Shown here in pieces: positions 20,156 through 30,619 of a stretch of DNA of 64,000 nucleotides. Position 1 is the first letter of the stretch, and every line of letters starts with the position of its first letter. Made by a program: the position numbers and the translations under genes. The DNA is from Sphingomonadales bacterium (GTDB lineage Bacteria; Pseudomonadota; Alphaproteobacteria; Sphingomonadales; Sphingomonadaceae), in contig JAAURJ010000006.1 of the NCBI GenBank assembly GCA_012032285.1, positions 1 to 64,000 on the forward strand. The letters run 5' to 3'. The notes under the pieces are model-generated. The model saw only the letters and a list, made by a program, of their open reading frames with translations, had not been told where the DNA came from and did no database searches.

Positions 20156-22148
20156 TCGCAAACCGTGGCGAAATCGCCTGCCGCGTTATCAAAACCGCGC
20201 GGCGCATGGGCATTGCCACCGTCGCGGTTTATTCCGATGCCGATGCCCGTGCGCCTTTTGTCGCTATGGCCGATGAAGCGGTGCATATCGGTCCTTCTCC
20301 TGCTGCGCAGTCCTATTTGCTGGCCAACAAGATTATCGCTGCGTGTAAGCAAACCGGCGCGGAGGCGGTGCATCCGGGCTATGGCTTTCTATCCGAACGC
20401 ACGAGCTTTGCCGAGGCGTTGGCGGCGGAGGGCATTGCCTTTATCGGCCCGCCGGTGAATGCCATCGCTGCGATGGGAGACAAGATTGAATCGAAGAAGC
20501 TGGCCAAGGATGCCGGCGTCAATGTCGTTCCAGGCTTTGTGGGAGAAATACGCGATACCGATCATGCAGTCGAAATTTCTGCAGAGATCGGCTATCCGGT
20601 GATGATGAAGGCATCGGCGGGTGGCGGCGGTAAAGGAATGCGGCTTGCCTATAGCGAGACCGATGTCCGCGAAGGCTTTGAAGCGACCAAGCGGGAGGGG
20701 CTGAACAGCTTTGGTGATGACCGGGTGTTTATTGAAAAATTCATCGAAAACCCGCGCCATATCGAAATCCAGATTTTGGGCGATCAGCATGGTAACATCC
20801 TGTATTTGAACGAACGGGAATGTTCGATCCAGCGGCGGCATCAAAAGGTAGTGGAGGAAGCGCCGTCTCCCTTTGTTACGCCTGCTATGCGCAAGGCAAT
20901 GGGCGAACAATGCGTCGCTTTGGCACGCGCAGTGGATTATCACAGTGCAGGCACAGTGGAGTTGATTGTATCGGGCGCGGATCCATCGGGCGAAAGCTTT
21001 TATTTCTGGAGATGAATACAAGGCTTCAGGTGGAGCATCCAGTCACCGAATGCATTACCGGCATTGATCTGGTTGAGCAGATGATCCGCGTTGCCGCCGG
21101 AGAGAAATTGGCTCTAAAACAAGAGGATATCACGATCAATGGTTGGGCGATTGAAAACCGCGTCTATGCCGAGGATCCTTATCGCGGCTTCCTTCCTTCC
21201 ACAGGGCGGCTTGTAGACTATAAGCCTCCGGTTCCCGGATGGAGCGGCGACGGTATATATGGCGTAAACGGTGTGCGCGTCGATGACGGCGTGATGGATG
21301 GCGGAGAGGTCAGTATATTCTATGATCCGATGATCGCCAAGTTGATCACATGGGGGCAGACCCGTGATGAGGCAGCTGACAAACAGATTGCGGCGCTCGA
21401 TAGCTTTATATTGGAAGGGGTCGGGCATAATATAGACTTCCTTTGTGCCATTATGCAGCATCCTCGTTTCCGTTCGGGCGACCTGACGACCGGTTTTATT
21501 GCGGAGGAATATCCAGATGGTTTTTCTGGGGCGCAGGCAACGGATGAATTGTTGATCCAACTGGCGGGCATTGCAGCTTTTATCGCCACAGCAAATGCCG
21601 ACCGCGCGGCACAGGTGGATGGGCAATTGGGCGGCCGCATAGATGCCCCCGGCCATTGGCAAATCCGCCTTGCGGGGCAGAAATTTAATGTGCTGCTCGA
21701 TGATAGAGACGGGATAAGCGTGGAGGGAGTGACTCTTGATCTGGAGATGGAATATACACCGGGCGACAATCTGGTCGTCGCAACCATTGGAGAAGCCGAA
21801 CTGGGCGTTAAATTGGCCAGAACGGTAAAAGGGTTCCGGCTGACCACGCGCGGTGCGAGCCATGAAGTTTTGTGCTTGCCCGGCCATATCGCACATCTTG
21901 CCGACCATATGATCGAAAAAACTCCACCAGATCTGTCCAAATATCTGCTGTGCCCCATGCCTGGATTGATTACAAAAATTCATGTGGAACCGGGCGATAC
22001 AGTCGAAGCAGGGCAACCGCTTGCGGTGGTTGAGGCCATGAAAATGGAAAATATTCTGCGTGCCGAGAAATCCGGTGTGGTGAAAATAATTGAAGTGGAA
22101 GAAGGCGAGAGTCTAGCCGTCGATGCGGTGATTTTGGAATTGGAATAA
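20137..22148 (+). CDS. pccA: Propionyl-CoA carboxylase alpha subunit (one frameshift)
   Basis: PccA carries the biotin carboxylase and biotin carrier domains of propionyl-CoA carboxylase. The order is: biotin carboxylase N-terminal domain ([15 protein letters not shown]), ATP-grasp ([33 protein letters not shown]), the PCC-specific linker and the biotin attachment site AMKMENIL near the C-terminus. The frame breaks at 21006, where CC is read as C; with the base restored the sequence reads [16 protein letters not shown]. The corrected length is 670 residues, normal for PccA. The start overlaps the end of bioB. The partner pccB lies 6 kb upstream on the same strand. Confidence 0.94.
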
Positions 22149-22227
22149 TGCCCCGATATGGCCTTGATGCAGGGCAGGGATAGCTTCATAAGACGTCTAT
22201 AACTTATATCCCGCGGGGAGGGGAAAA

Positions 22228-23868
22228 ATGCAGGATTCAGCCGTAGCGAAAAACAGTCCACAGCTTCGTGAACCCACTGCCAAGGAAATCCGGCTTGTGA
22301 TCGCAGCATCCTCAGCAGGTACAATTTTCGAATGGTATGATTTTTTCATCTATGGCACGCTTGCAGCCTTAATTGGTGCAGCTTTTTTTCCTAGTGATAA
22401 TGCGACGTTGGAAACTTTGCTGGTGTGGGCGGGCTTTGCCGTTGGCTTTGGTTTTCGCCCTATTGGAGCCATCCTTTTTGGTTTTTTGGGCGATAGGCTT
22501 GGGCGAAAATATACTTTCCTAGTGACGGTGACACTCATGGGCATTGCCACTGCCGGTGTGGGTTTGATCCCCAGCGCCGCTACGATTGGGATAGCCGCAC
22601 CGATTATCGTCATCCTGCTGCGTATTTTACAGGGTTTGGCGCTTGGCGGCGAATATGGAGGCGCGGCTATTTATGTGGCTGAACACGCTCCGCCGGAAAA
22701 GCGCGGCTATTATACCAGCTTCATCCAAGCCAGCGTAGTCGGCGGCTTTGTGCTATCATTGGCGGTGGTGTTGGCGTGCAGGGTGCTCATCCCCGCAGAG
22801 GAATTTGCCGCATGGGGATGGCGCGTGCCATTCCTGCTATCGCTAATCCTGCTGGCCATTTCGCTATGGATGCGGTTCAAATTGTCGGAAAGTCCGGTGT
22901 TTCAAGCCATGAAGGAAGCGGGAGAGACGGCAAAAAACCCATTCCTAGAAAGCTTTACCTATCCCGGTAATAAAAAACGTATTTTTGTCGCTCTATTTGG
23001 CGTCGCGGCCGCGCTTACGACAATTTGGTATACCGCATTTTTCTCCAGCCTGTCCTTCTTAAAAGGTCCGATGCGTATGGACGCGGTCACTGCGGAGCTG
23101 ATTGTCGGGTTCGCCGGATTGATCGCAATGAGCTTCTATCTAATTGTTGGCAAATGGTCGGACCGGGTTGGCCGGAAAAAGCCGATAATATTGGGTGGGT
23201 TGATGACCTTACTTTTGCTTTTTCCGACTTTTTGGGCGATGGGTAGCCTTGCCAATCCCGGCCTATCCGCATCTGCTATAGCCGCGCCTATCATGGTCAG
23301 CGGTCCAAATTGCGACTATGATCCCTTCGCCGATAGCCAAAAAACCGAGTGTGGTAAATTGATGGAAGACCTGACCTCTATTGGTGTGCCTTATAATGTG
23401 ATTCAGGCAAACGGCTCAGGAGTGTCGGCGGGTGAGACCGCGCTTGACCTGTCCGCTTATGCTTGGGCGGATGGCGCTGCCCGAAAGGCACAAATGAAGG
23501 AAATTTTATCTGGTGCAGGATATAATTTTGACACCCAGAATCCAAGCTTTGGTCAGGTCATTGGCATTATCGCCCTCTTGCTGGTTTTAGGCGCCATGTC
23601 GGCGCTCACCTATGGTTCGGTTGCGGCTTTGCTGTCTGAAATGTTCCCGGCACGGATTCGGTATAGCTCGATGTCGATCCCCTATCATTTCGGAGCCGGT
23701 TATTTTGGTGGGTTCTTGCCGCTGATAGCTGCCTATATCGTGGCCGTTACCGGGGACGCCTATAGCGGGCTATGGTATACTTGGGTGTTTATGGCGGTGG
23801 CGATTATGGTATGTTGGTGGGGATTACCCGGCGGTCCGCCCAAAGATTTTGAAGAAAATGCCGGATAA
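22228..23868 (+). CDS. MFS transporter, metabolite:H+ symporter (MHS) family
   Basis: The 546-residue inner-membrane protein is of the ProP/ShiA-like MHS type. Visible marks are SSAGTIFEWYDFFIYG at the first membrane segment, GFGFRPIGAILFGFLGDRLGRK, and LQGLALGGEYGGAAIYVAEHAP. It differs from most members by a non-membrane insert of roughly 100 residues between the eighth and ninth segments (around GPNCDYDPFADSQKTECGK), with two cysteines. The substrate is unknown; MHS members import organic acids, betaines or proline, and the adjoining propionate operon suggests a small carboxylate. Its ribosome binding site is GGGGAGGGG. Confidence 0.87.
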   Translation: MQDSAVAKNSPQLREPTAKEIRLVIAASSAGTIFEWYDFFIYGTLAALIGAAFFPSDNATLETLLVWAGFAVGFGFRPIGAILFGFLGDRLGRKYTFLVTVTLMGIATAGVGLIPSAATIGIAAPIIVILLRILQGLALGGEYGGAAIYVAEHAPPEKRGYYTSFIQASVVGGFVLSLAVVLACRVLIPAEEFAAWGWRVPFLLSLILLAISLWMRFKLSESPVFQAMKEAGETAKNPFLESFTYPGNKKRIFVALFGVAAALTTIWYTAFFSSLSFLKGPMRMDAVTAELIVGFAGLIAMSFYLIVGKWSDRVGRKKPIILGGLMTLLLLFPTFWAMGSLANPGLSASAIAAPIMVSGPNCDYDPFADSQKTECGKLMEDLTSIGVPYNVIQANGSGVSAGETALDLSAYAWADGAARKAQMKEILSGAGYNFDTQNPSFGQVIGIIALLLVLGAMSALTYGSVAALLSEMFPARIRYSSMSIPYHFGAGYFGGFLPLIAAYIVAVTGDAYSGLWYTWVFMAVAIMVCWWGLPGGPPKDFEENAG

Positions 23869-24921
23869 TTTCCAACCGGATCATTCTGCTCATGCCCCGT
23901 TACGGTTGCGTCTCGATGGCGAAGCTTTGGTTAGCAATTGGCGTGCGTTAAAGAAACGAAGCGGCGCCGCTGATTGTGGCGCTGCCGTAAAGGCAGATGG
24001 GTATGGCCTTGGCGCATTGGAAGTTGTCAAGCGGCTTAGTAAAGCAGGGTGCCGTGAATTTTTTGTTGCGCATTGGTCGGAGGCAGTAGCGCTTTCTACA
24101 ATCATTGAGCCAAGCCAAATAAGCGTTTTGAACGGGGCAGGGGCAGATGATATGGATGTCGCCCTGACCCTAGGTGCCCGCCCGGTTCTTAGCACAGTAG
24201 AGCAAATCAAACGCTGGAAAATCGCAGGCGGCGGGGTTTGCCATGTGATGATAGATAGCGGGATAAATAGGTTAGGTATTGGCCCCGAGCAATTTGATGC
24301 AGCGCTTTTCAACGGGTTACAAATTGATATACTGGCCTCTCACCTTGCCTCAGCGGATGAAGACAGCCCGCAAAATGAAGCACAATTGAGAATTTTTCAG
24401 GGAGCGGCCAATCAGATAAAAGCACAGCGGCTTAGCCTGTCCAACAGTGCCGGAATTATGCTGGGGCCGGATTATCATTTAATCTGACCCGCCCTGGATT
24501 ATCGCTTTATGGCGGTATAGCGCGCAGCGCAATGACAGATTTTATTCGTCAAGTGGTGTTTCCAGAAGCCCAAATCTTGCAATTAAGAAAGCTGCAGGCC
24601 GGTTCCCCGGTTGGCTATAATGCGACCTATATATGCCCGCATGATATGCGGGTTGCGACAATCGCGCTGGGCTATGCCGATGGCTATTTGCGTGCCTTTT
24701 CAAATGTCGGATATGCTAGATTCCGTGATGCTATTCTGCCGGTGATTGGCCGTGTATCGATGGATTTGGTGACATTGGATGTTAGTGCAGCACAAGACAT
24801 ATGTGAAGCAGATTGGGTGCAGATAGATTTTAACCTTATAAAGGCTGCGTCTATCTCCAAATTATCGCAATATGAACTATTGACGTGTATTGGCGGCCGA
24901 TCACAGCAGCTTTGGTCCTAG
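23858..24921 (+). CDS. alr: Alanine racemase (one frameshift)
   Basis: Alr converts L- to D-alanine for peptidoglycan using pyridoxal phosphate. The N-terminal PLP-barrel has AAVKADGYGLGA with the PLP lysine. Later come NSAGIML, the catalytic tyrosine segment VGYNATY, LGYADGYLRAFSNVG and VIGRVSMDLVTLDVS. The frame breaks at the T run 24478-24480 (one T missing); restored, it reads DYHFNLTRPGLSLYGGIA. The corrected length is 354 residues. The ATG at 23858 overlaps the transporter stop; a TTG three codons earlier is the alternative. It is followed by a strong terminator at 24955. Confidence 0.9.
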
Positions 24922-24954
24922 CTGGTTTTTTTGATACTATAAAGTCAGGCATAA

Positions 24955-24982
24955 AAAAGGCCCCGACAATGCGGGGCCTTTT
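24955..24982. terminator. Bidirectional rho-independent terminator between alr and the TonB receptor
   Basis: The hairpin has arms AAAAGGCCCCG and CGGGGCCTTTT around a short ACAATG-like loop. It is flanked by A on the left and T on the right, so it can terminate both the + strand alr transcript and the - strand receptor transcript, whose stop is 14 bases away. Confidence 0.9.
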
Positions 24983-24996
24983 CAATTTTTGAATGT

Positions 24997-27900
24997 TTAT
25001 TTGAAGTTAAAATTTACGTTCGCAAAGAATGTGCGTCCGACATAATCATAACCGGAATATAATGCCGCATTACCAATAGTGTTAAAACCAATCGATGTGA
25101 TTTGCGGCGGGGCAGTATTGAAAATGTTGCGAACACCAACAGTCATCTCAAATCTGTCAGCGTTAAGTTGTACTGATGCGTTATGTAAAAAGTAATTTGG
25201 CACTTCAAGTACAAAATTGTCACGGTTAGACTGAACTAGATCTGGATCCGTAATACCTGTCTGCTCATCGAAAGCAAAGAATTCATAGGTACGATTGCGA
25301 TCGCCATCAATCCAGTCAAGTCCGTAACGCAGCGTGATACCATTTTTCATAGCCAAAGTAGCATCGAAATTTCCAACCCAGTCAGGCTGAGTAATGGTGC
25401 CATTTGCATCCGTCAGGAATTCTTCCGGGAACAAGCGAGAGGATTGCTCGGTGTATTTGGTTACATTAGCATTTAGGATAAAGTTCGCACCGAGAATATC
25501 GCGTGAGTAACGACCGTTAAATTCAAAGCCTTTAACAATATCCTCAGACAGGTTCACAAAACTGCTAGTCACTGTCAATGCATTGTTGGCATCCCGATCG
25601 ACAAAGCGGCAGAAACCAGCATTGGGATCAAAATTGGGATCACCATAGCACCGACCCAAAATTGTGCCACCTGCGAGATCCGCGACACCATTTTCTACTT
25701 TGATATCAAAATAGTCGAGTGCCAAAGACAATTTACCAACACTTTCTGGAAGGACCGGCGTTGCGACAGCCCCCACTGTCCAGTTCACCGATGTTTCAGC
25801 CGCTAAACCGGCTTCTGCTCCGCCAACGCGAAATACTGTTATCCCACTCCGTTGAACGAAGTCAGCAGGTAAGCCGATGGATGCACAGTTGCGCGCAACT
25901 ATCACCTCTGTTGGTGATTGGTCCGCCGCTGGCGGAAGGTCGTCACAAGGATCTGCCGTTGAACCCAAAAAGCCGCTTGTCGCACCCAAGAATTGTTCCG
26001 CAAGGGCAGGTGCGCGATACGATGTGCCATAGCTACCCCGGAAACCGAAGCCGCGAACAGGTTGCCATTCTCCAGCGATTTTGTAAGTTACATCAGAACC
26101 GTAGGAGGCATAATCAGTGTATCGTGCAGAGCCATTTAGGCTTAAGCGATAAAAGAATGGCTGATCTGCCAATACTGGCAAAAACACTTCACCAAAAACT
26201 TCTTTCACGTTATCGCGGCCAATGGTTGGTGTAGCAGCGGTCAATCCAAACAAATTCCCATTGAGTGAATTTTCATCCGGACGATCATCGATGCTTTGTT
26301 TACGATATTCAACACCAAGTGCAAGCTGAGCGTCGCCGCCTGGCATTGCAAAAATCGGACCATCCACATTGAATGAAAAAGTAGTTTCGCGGAATTGTGT
26401 ATTTCCGATAGTATTTTGGACAATATAATCGCGGAAATCTTCCGGTAGACGGCCGCCGATGGTATCGGCGTTTAGGACGGGTGCCGCAACACATCCAGCA
26501 TTAGAAGCCTGACTAGCGCAGCTAAAGCTTCCATCCATATTTTGAACAACATTTAATGAATTTGCTAACCGGTCAACTAGGAACGATTCAATCTCATAAC
26601 GTCCGTCATTCCAGCTTTTGCCCACAAATGCATCATAGCGCCAATCAGGGAATACGAAATCACCGCGAATACCACCCGATGCACGGATATAATCCACTTG
26701 TTGAGAGGATTCTGTCAAACCAAAGCCGATAAATGCGCGTGCGGCTATTGTTTGTCCGCTAGACGTATTTGTAGGATTCAAAAATACACCACTCCGCAGA
26801 TTAGCAGGAAGCAGCGGGCTTCCGGTCAGATAATCAAGAGATAATTGCCGGTATAATGGCGATGAAGAATTTCGGCGTGTTACAAGCAACTCGCCATAAA
26901 CCTCAGCATTACCGAGAGCCTCCAAATCATAGGAAGCAGACAAAAATCCTGTATAGAGTTCAGCAGCAGTGATTAAAGGCTCTTCTTCCTGCAAAGGATC
27001 AAGTGTATCGCGGCTATAAAAGTCTACCCCGAGAAAACCGGGAAATGGACCGGTTGTTACTTCGGGCGCAGGAACGAAACGATTGAAACTGCCGACAAGA
27101 CCCGTTGTTCTGCTAATAGCATTACGTCTAGGAGCGCCCAAAGTGTTGATGGTTACACCGCCATTATCTAAAGTAAAGCATGGTGTGCCATCAAAGCCTA
27201 CACTATCACCCGATCCGAATGGACCGCCTTCTCCGTCACGAAAACCACCAACTGGGCAGTCGTAGAAGGGTACATCATTGCGCGAAAGAATGCGCCGTTT
27301 GCGATATTCAACAGAACCAGCGACGCTTAAACGGTCGGTCTCAAAACCGAAGGTTGCTGCTAGGCGGCTATCAACACCCGCCCCAACTTGTGGAACGTTA
27401 ATCTGAGCTTCTAGGCTAAGGCCTTGTGGGCTTTTGTTTGTAATGATGTTTACAACGCCTGCGATAGCGTCCGAACCATAAACCGAAGATGCACCGGCTT
27501 TCAGAATTTCGATCTGATCGACGATGGCTGTGGGTAGAACATTAAGGTCTGCCGCTACAACAGAACCGCGTGTACCGCCAGGTGCCAAGCGGCGGCCATT
27601 TAAAAGAACCAGTGTACGTGCAGGGCCAAGGCCGCGAAGACCTAGAGTATTTGCGCCCGTTCCGCCATCGGTAACAAAACCGCCAAATGCATTGTTTATT
27701 TGCCCGGCCCCTTGGGTGACAGCTGCGCTCTGCAGAGCATCAGTCGCACTGTTAAAACCTGACTGTGTAATTTCCTGCCTGTTAATAACCGTCAAAGGCT
27801 CAATTGCGCTAAACTCATCAGGACGGCGGATACGTGATCCGGTCACAACAATGGCATCGCTTGCGTTCGATGTCGAACTGGCATCTGCATCCACAGATTG

Positions 27901-28014
27901 CTCTGCAGATTCGCTACCCGCATCTGTATTATTCTCTTGGGCATAAAGCGGCCCGGAGACGCACAATGCCAACCCGATCGCGGACGTCGCGACCATAAAC
28001 TTTGTTTTCTTCAT
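24997..28014 (-). CDS. TonB-dependent outer-membrane receptor
   Basis: The 1005-residue protein has a signal peptide (MKKTKFMVATSAIGLALCVSGPLYAQ), an acidic linker, a plug domain beginning DAIVVTGSRIRRPDEF, the LGLRGLGPARTLVLLNGRR segment and a large beta-barrel ending in FFANVNFNFK. The last residue is lysine rather than phenylalanine, with Phe before it. The group is the large Gly/Asn-rich TonB receptors common in sphingomonads, often for plant or algal sugars, peptides or siderophores; the ligand cannot be called. The start at 28014 is chosen because GGGGAG lies just upstream and a signal peptide follows; the frame is open 72 bases further. The frame is intact. Confidence 0.9.
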   Translation of the reverse strand: MKKTKFMVATSAIGLALCVSGPLYAQENNTDAGSESAEQSVDADASSTSNASDAIVVTGSRIRRPDEFSAIEPLTVINRQEITQSGFNSATDALQSAAVTQGAGQINNAFGGFVTDGGTGANTLGLRGLGPARTLVLLNGRRLAPGGTRGSVVAADLNVLPTAIVDQIEILKAGASSVYGSDAIAGVVNIITNKSPQGLSLEAQINVPQVGAGVDSRLAATFGFETDRLSVAGSVEYRKRRILSRNDVPFYDCPVGGFRDGEGGPFGSGDSVGFDGTPCFTLDNGGVTINTLGAPRRNAISRTTGLVGSFNRFVPAPEVTTGPFPGFLGVDFYSRDTLDPLQEEEPLITAAELYTGFLSASYDLEALGNAEVYGELLVTRRNSSSPLYRQLSLDYLTGSPLLPANLRSGVFLNPTNTSSGQTIAARAFIGFGLTESSQQVDYIRASGGIRGDFVFPDWRYDAFVGKSWNDGRYEIESFLVDRLANSLNVVQNMDGSFSCASQASNAGCVAAPVLNADTIGGRLPEDFRDYIVQNTIGNTQFRETTFSFNVDGPIFAMPGGDAQLALGVEYRKQSIDDRPDENSLNGNLFGLTAATPTIGRDNVKEVFGEVFLPVLADQPFFYRLSLNGSARYTDYASYGSDVTYKIAGEWQPVRGFGFRGSYGTSYRAPALAEQFLGATSGFLGSTADPCDDLPPAADQSPTEVIVARNCASIGLPADFVQRSGITVFRVGGAEAGLAAETSVNWTVGAVATPVLPESVGKLSLALDYFDIKVENGVADLAGGTILGRCYGDPNFDPNAGFCRFVDRDANNALTVTSSFVNLSEDIVKGFEFNGRYSRDILGANFILNANVTKYTEQSSRLFPEEFLTDANGTITQPDWVGNFDATLAMKNGITLRYGLDWIDGDRNRTYEFFAFDEQTGITDPDLVQSNRDNFVLEVPNYFLHNASVQLNADRFEMTVGVRNIFNTAPPQITSIGFNTIGNAALYSGYDYVGRTFFANVNFNFK

Positions 28015-28125
28015 AATAACTCCCCAGCTATCAATTTCACCAGAAACACTCCGATGTTGCCACCGAGTAAGCCTAGCGAAATTCATTTTTCAACCCTGTG
28101 ATTAAAAAAAGCAGGCTTTCTGCCA

Positions 28126-28149
28126 ATATGTTGCCAAAAAGCAACATAT
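28126..28149. promoter_or_regulatory. Inverted repeat upstream of the TonB receptor
   Basis: Arms ATATGTTGC (28126-28134) and GCAACATAT (28141-28149) are perfectly complementary around a 6-base A-rich spacer. The site is about 110 bases upstream of the receptor start. It has no T tract, so it is more like an operator or a leader hairpin than a terminator. The rest of the spacer 28015-28470, between the divergent receptor and phaR, is AT-rich with no recognisable gene. Confidence 0.5.
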
Positions 28150-28470
28150 AATATTAACAGTGGTGTCAGTATGAATTTTTTGCTTAATGCTTATTCGTTA
28201 GATTTATCGTAATTATATTACATTTTGATCTTAGATAGTGGCATTTACCATCGCGTCAGCGGGCTTCATGTTGATTGCTTGCTGCTGCACTCAGGCGAGC
28301 CGTCATTTTGCTTGCCACGCTTATTCTTATCATTTTTGCCCATTCATCCGCAATTCATACTGCGCTGATGATTTCGAATCGCGTAGGCTTAAAGACTGAT
28401 CTTCGTTATCGGATGTTGCAGTGCACTATCGACTGGTGCTAGGCGAGGAGTAGGCAAATAGGATTTTATC

Positions 28471-29034
28471 ATGGCACGTACGCAAGGCACTGGGGAAAAA
28501 GGCGACCCCATCATCATTAAAAAATATGCGAACCGGCGCTTGTACAACACCGATTCCTCTAAATATATCACACTTGATTTCCTCGCTGAATTGACTAGAA
28601 AAGATATTGAATTTCAAGTAGTTGATGCTAAAACTGGTGAGGATATAACGCATAATGTCCTGACTCAAATCATAATGGATGAAGAGGCGAACGGGCAGAA
28701 TATGTTGCCCGTCGGATTTCTGCGGCAGCTGATCGCGCTTTACGGCGATTCCATGCAGTCGATGGTTCCGGGATTTTTGGAAAATTCACTGCAAAATTTC
28801 CGGCAAAAGCAGAAACAGGTTGAGGATGCGATTGAAAATGTCATCACCTCTGGGCCGTTTGGTGACATTGCCAAGACCAATATTGAACTGATGCGTTCCG
28901 CTCGTGATGCTTTTGTTCCTGGTCTTAGTGGCAAGAAAAACAATATGTCTACGCAAAAAACGGATGACATTGATGATCTAAAGCGTCAGATGGCAGAGTT
29001 GCAGGCAAAGATTGAACGGTTAAGTAAGGATTGA
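28471..29034 (+). CDS. phaR: Polyhydroxyalkanoate synthesis repressor PhaR
   Basis: PhaR represses phasin and PHA genes and binds PHA granules. The 187-residue protein has the N-terminal DNA-binding PHB/PHA-accumulation-regulator domain (IIIKKYANRRLYNTDSSKYITLDFLAELTR), followed by the PHB-binding segment ITHNVLTQIIMDEE, and a coiled-coil-like C-terminus (DDLKRQMAELQAKIERL). No PHA synthase or phasin gene is close by. It starts at the ATG at 28471 and lies upstream of proS on the same strand. Links to propionyl-CoA metabolism (a PHA precursor) fit the window but are inference. Confidence 0.93.
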   Translation: MARTQGTGEKGDPIIIKKYANRRLYNTDSSKYITLDFLAELTRKDIEFQVVDAKTGEDITHNVLTQIIMDEEANGQNMLPVGFLRQLIALYGDSMQSMVPGFLENSLQNFRQKQKQVEDAIENVITSGPFGDIAKTNIELMRSARDAFVPGLSGKKNNMSTQKTDDIDDLKRQMAELQAKIERLSKD

Positions 29035-29087
29035 TCTTAGGAATGCATCTTTTCTAACTGTTTTTCTTATTATTTACGGAATTAGCT

Positions 29088-30618
29088 TTGATTAAACACG
29101 CTCTTCAGGCGCGGCGCGCCACCGACTTTGCCAAATGGTATCAAGAGGTGATTTCAGAGGCCGATTTGGCTGAAGAATCTGGGGTGCGCGGCTGTATGGT
29201 CATCAAGCCATGGGGCTATGGCATATGGGAACGCATCCAGAAATTAATGGACGCCGAAATTAAAAAAGCAGGCGTTGAAAATTGCTATTTCCCACTTTTC
29301 ATTCCCTTGTCTTTTTTTTGAAAAAGAAGCGGACCATGTTGATGGTTTTGCCAAGGAAATGGCGGTGGTCACACATCATCGCTTAAAAGGCGTGGATGGC
29401 AGGCTGGTTCCAGATCCCGATTCAAAATTGGAAGAGCCATTGGTTGTTCGTCCTACATCGGAAACCGTTATTGGTGCGGCGATGGCCAGATGGGTGCAAA
29501 GCTGGCGTAATTTGCCGCTGATGGTCAATCAATGGGCAAATGTTGTGCGCTGGGAGATGCGAACGCGTATGTTTTTGCGCACAAGCGAATTTTTATGGCA
29601 GGAAGGGCACACCGCCCATGCCGATGAAGCCGGTGCGATGGCCGAAATGCTACGCGCACTGGAAATGTATCGCACGTTTGCCGAAGGGCCATTGGCGATC
29701 CCGGTCATTGCCGGAGAAAAACCGGAGCATGAACGTTTTCCTGGTGCCGTCACAACCTTTTCGATTGAAGCGATGATGCAGGATGGAAAAGCACTGCAGG
29801 CCGGCACATCACATTATTTAGGGACTAGCTTTGCCGAGGCCGCAGGTATCCGTTATCAGGATAAGGACGGCACGCAGCAATTGTGTCATACTACAAGCTG
29901 GGGCACATCAACCCGTATGATTGGCGGGGTGATTATGACGCATGGCGATGATGACGGTTTGCGGTGTCCACCGCAGATTGCGCCCTATCAAATCGTAATT
30001 ATTCCGATGCTTCGGGAAAAGGATGCAGATGAAGACCAGGCGGTTCTGGACTATGCAAAAGCGCTGAAATCAGGCTTGGATCGGGAGTTGGCTTTTAACG
30101 AGCCGGTTCGGACCTTGCTTGATATACGCGGAGAAAAGGCCGCAACAAAGCGATGGTCTTGGGTCAAAAAAGGAGCGCCCTTGATCATTGAAATCGGCCC
30201 TCGTGATGTAGAAGGCGGCAAATTGGCGCTGATCCGGCGTGACAAGCTTTATAATGCCGAAGGACGGCTTGCCACGCAATTCCCGGACAAAAAGATATTT
30301 ACCCGTGATGCGGGCGTGCTCTTAGAGGAAATTCAGGCGGCTCTTCATAAAGAAGCCAATGATAGACTCCATAATAATATCCATAAAAATATATCTGATT
30401 TAGAAAAATTTTATGAAAACTCAGGAAAATATCCGGGATGGGTCGAGCTGCAATGGGCCAAGCCCAGCGGGGCGGCATTGGATAAGATTGTTGAGCAGTT
30501 AAAAGAGTTGAAACTCACCATGCGAAATGCGCCTTTGGGGGCGCAAGAGGCGGAAGGTATTTGCTATTTTACTGGACAACCAGCGGTAGAACGCATCCTT
30601 ATTGGCCGGGCCTATTGA
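29088..30618 (+). CDS. proS: Prolyl-tRNA synthetase, short type (one frameshift)
   Basis: ProRS charges tRNA-Pro. The protein is of the short form without the bacterial editing insertion. Class II motifs are visible: PLVVRPTSETVIGAAM (motif 1-2 region), WEMRTRMFLRTSEFLWQEGHTAH and the C-terminal anticodon-binding part (YQIVIIPMLREK). The frame breaks in the T run 29312-29319, which has eight T where seven give IPLSFFEKEADHVDGFAKE. The corrected length is 509 residues. The start is a TTG at 29088 (MIKHALQARRATDF), matching the usual N-terminus. It runs directly into rnr, whose start follows the stop by one base. Confidence 0.92.
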
Positions 30619-30619
30619 T

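Noticed and set aside
20389-22016. Long minus-strand frames antisense to pccA
   Set aside because: They overlap a recognised gene in full and contain no recognisable domain.
29300-29330. Programmed frameshift in proS at the T8 run
   Set aside because: The slippery-looking run could suggest recoding, but the same kind of one-base homopolymer change occurs in about twenty genes here, so error explains it better.
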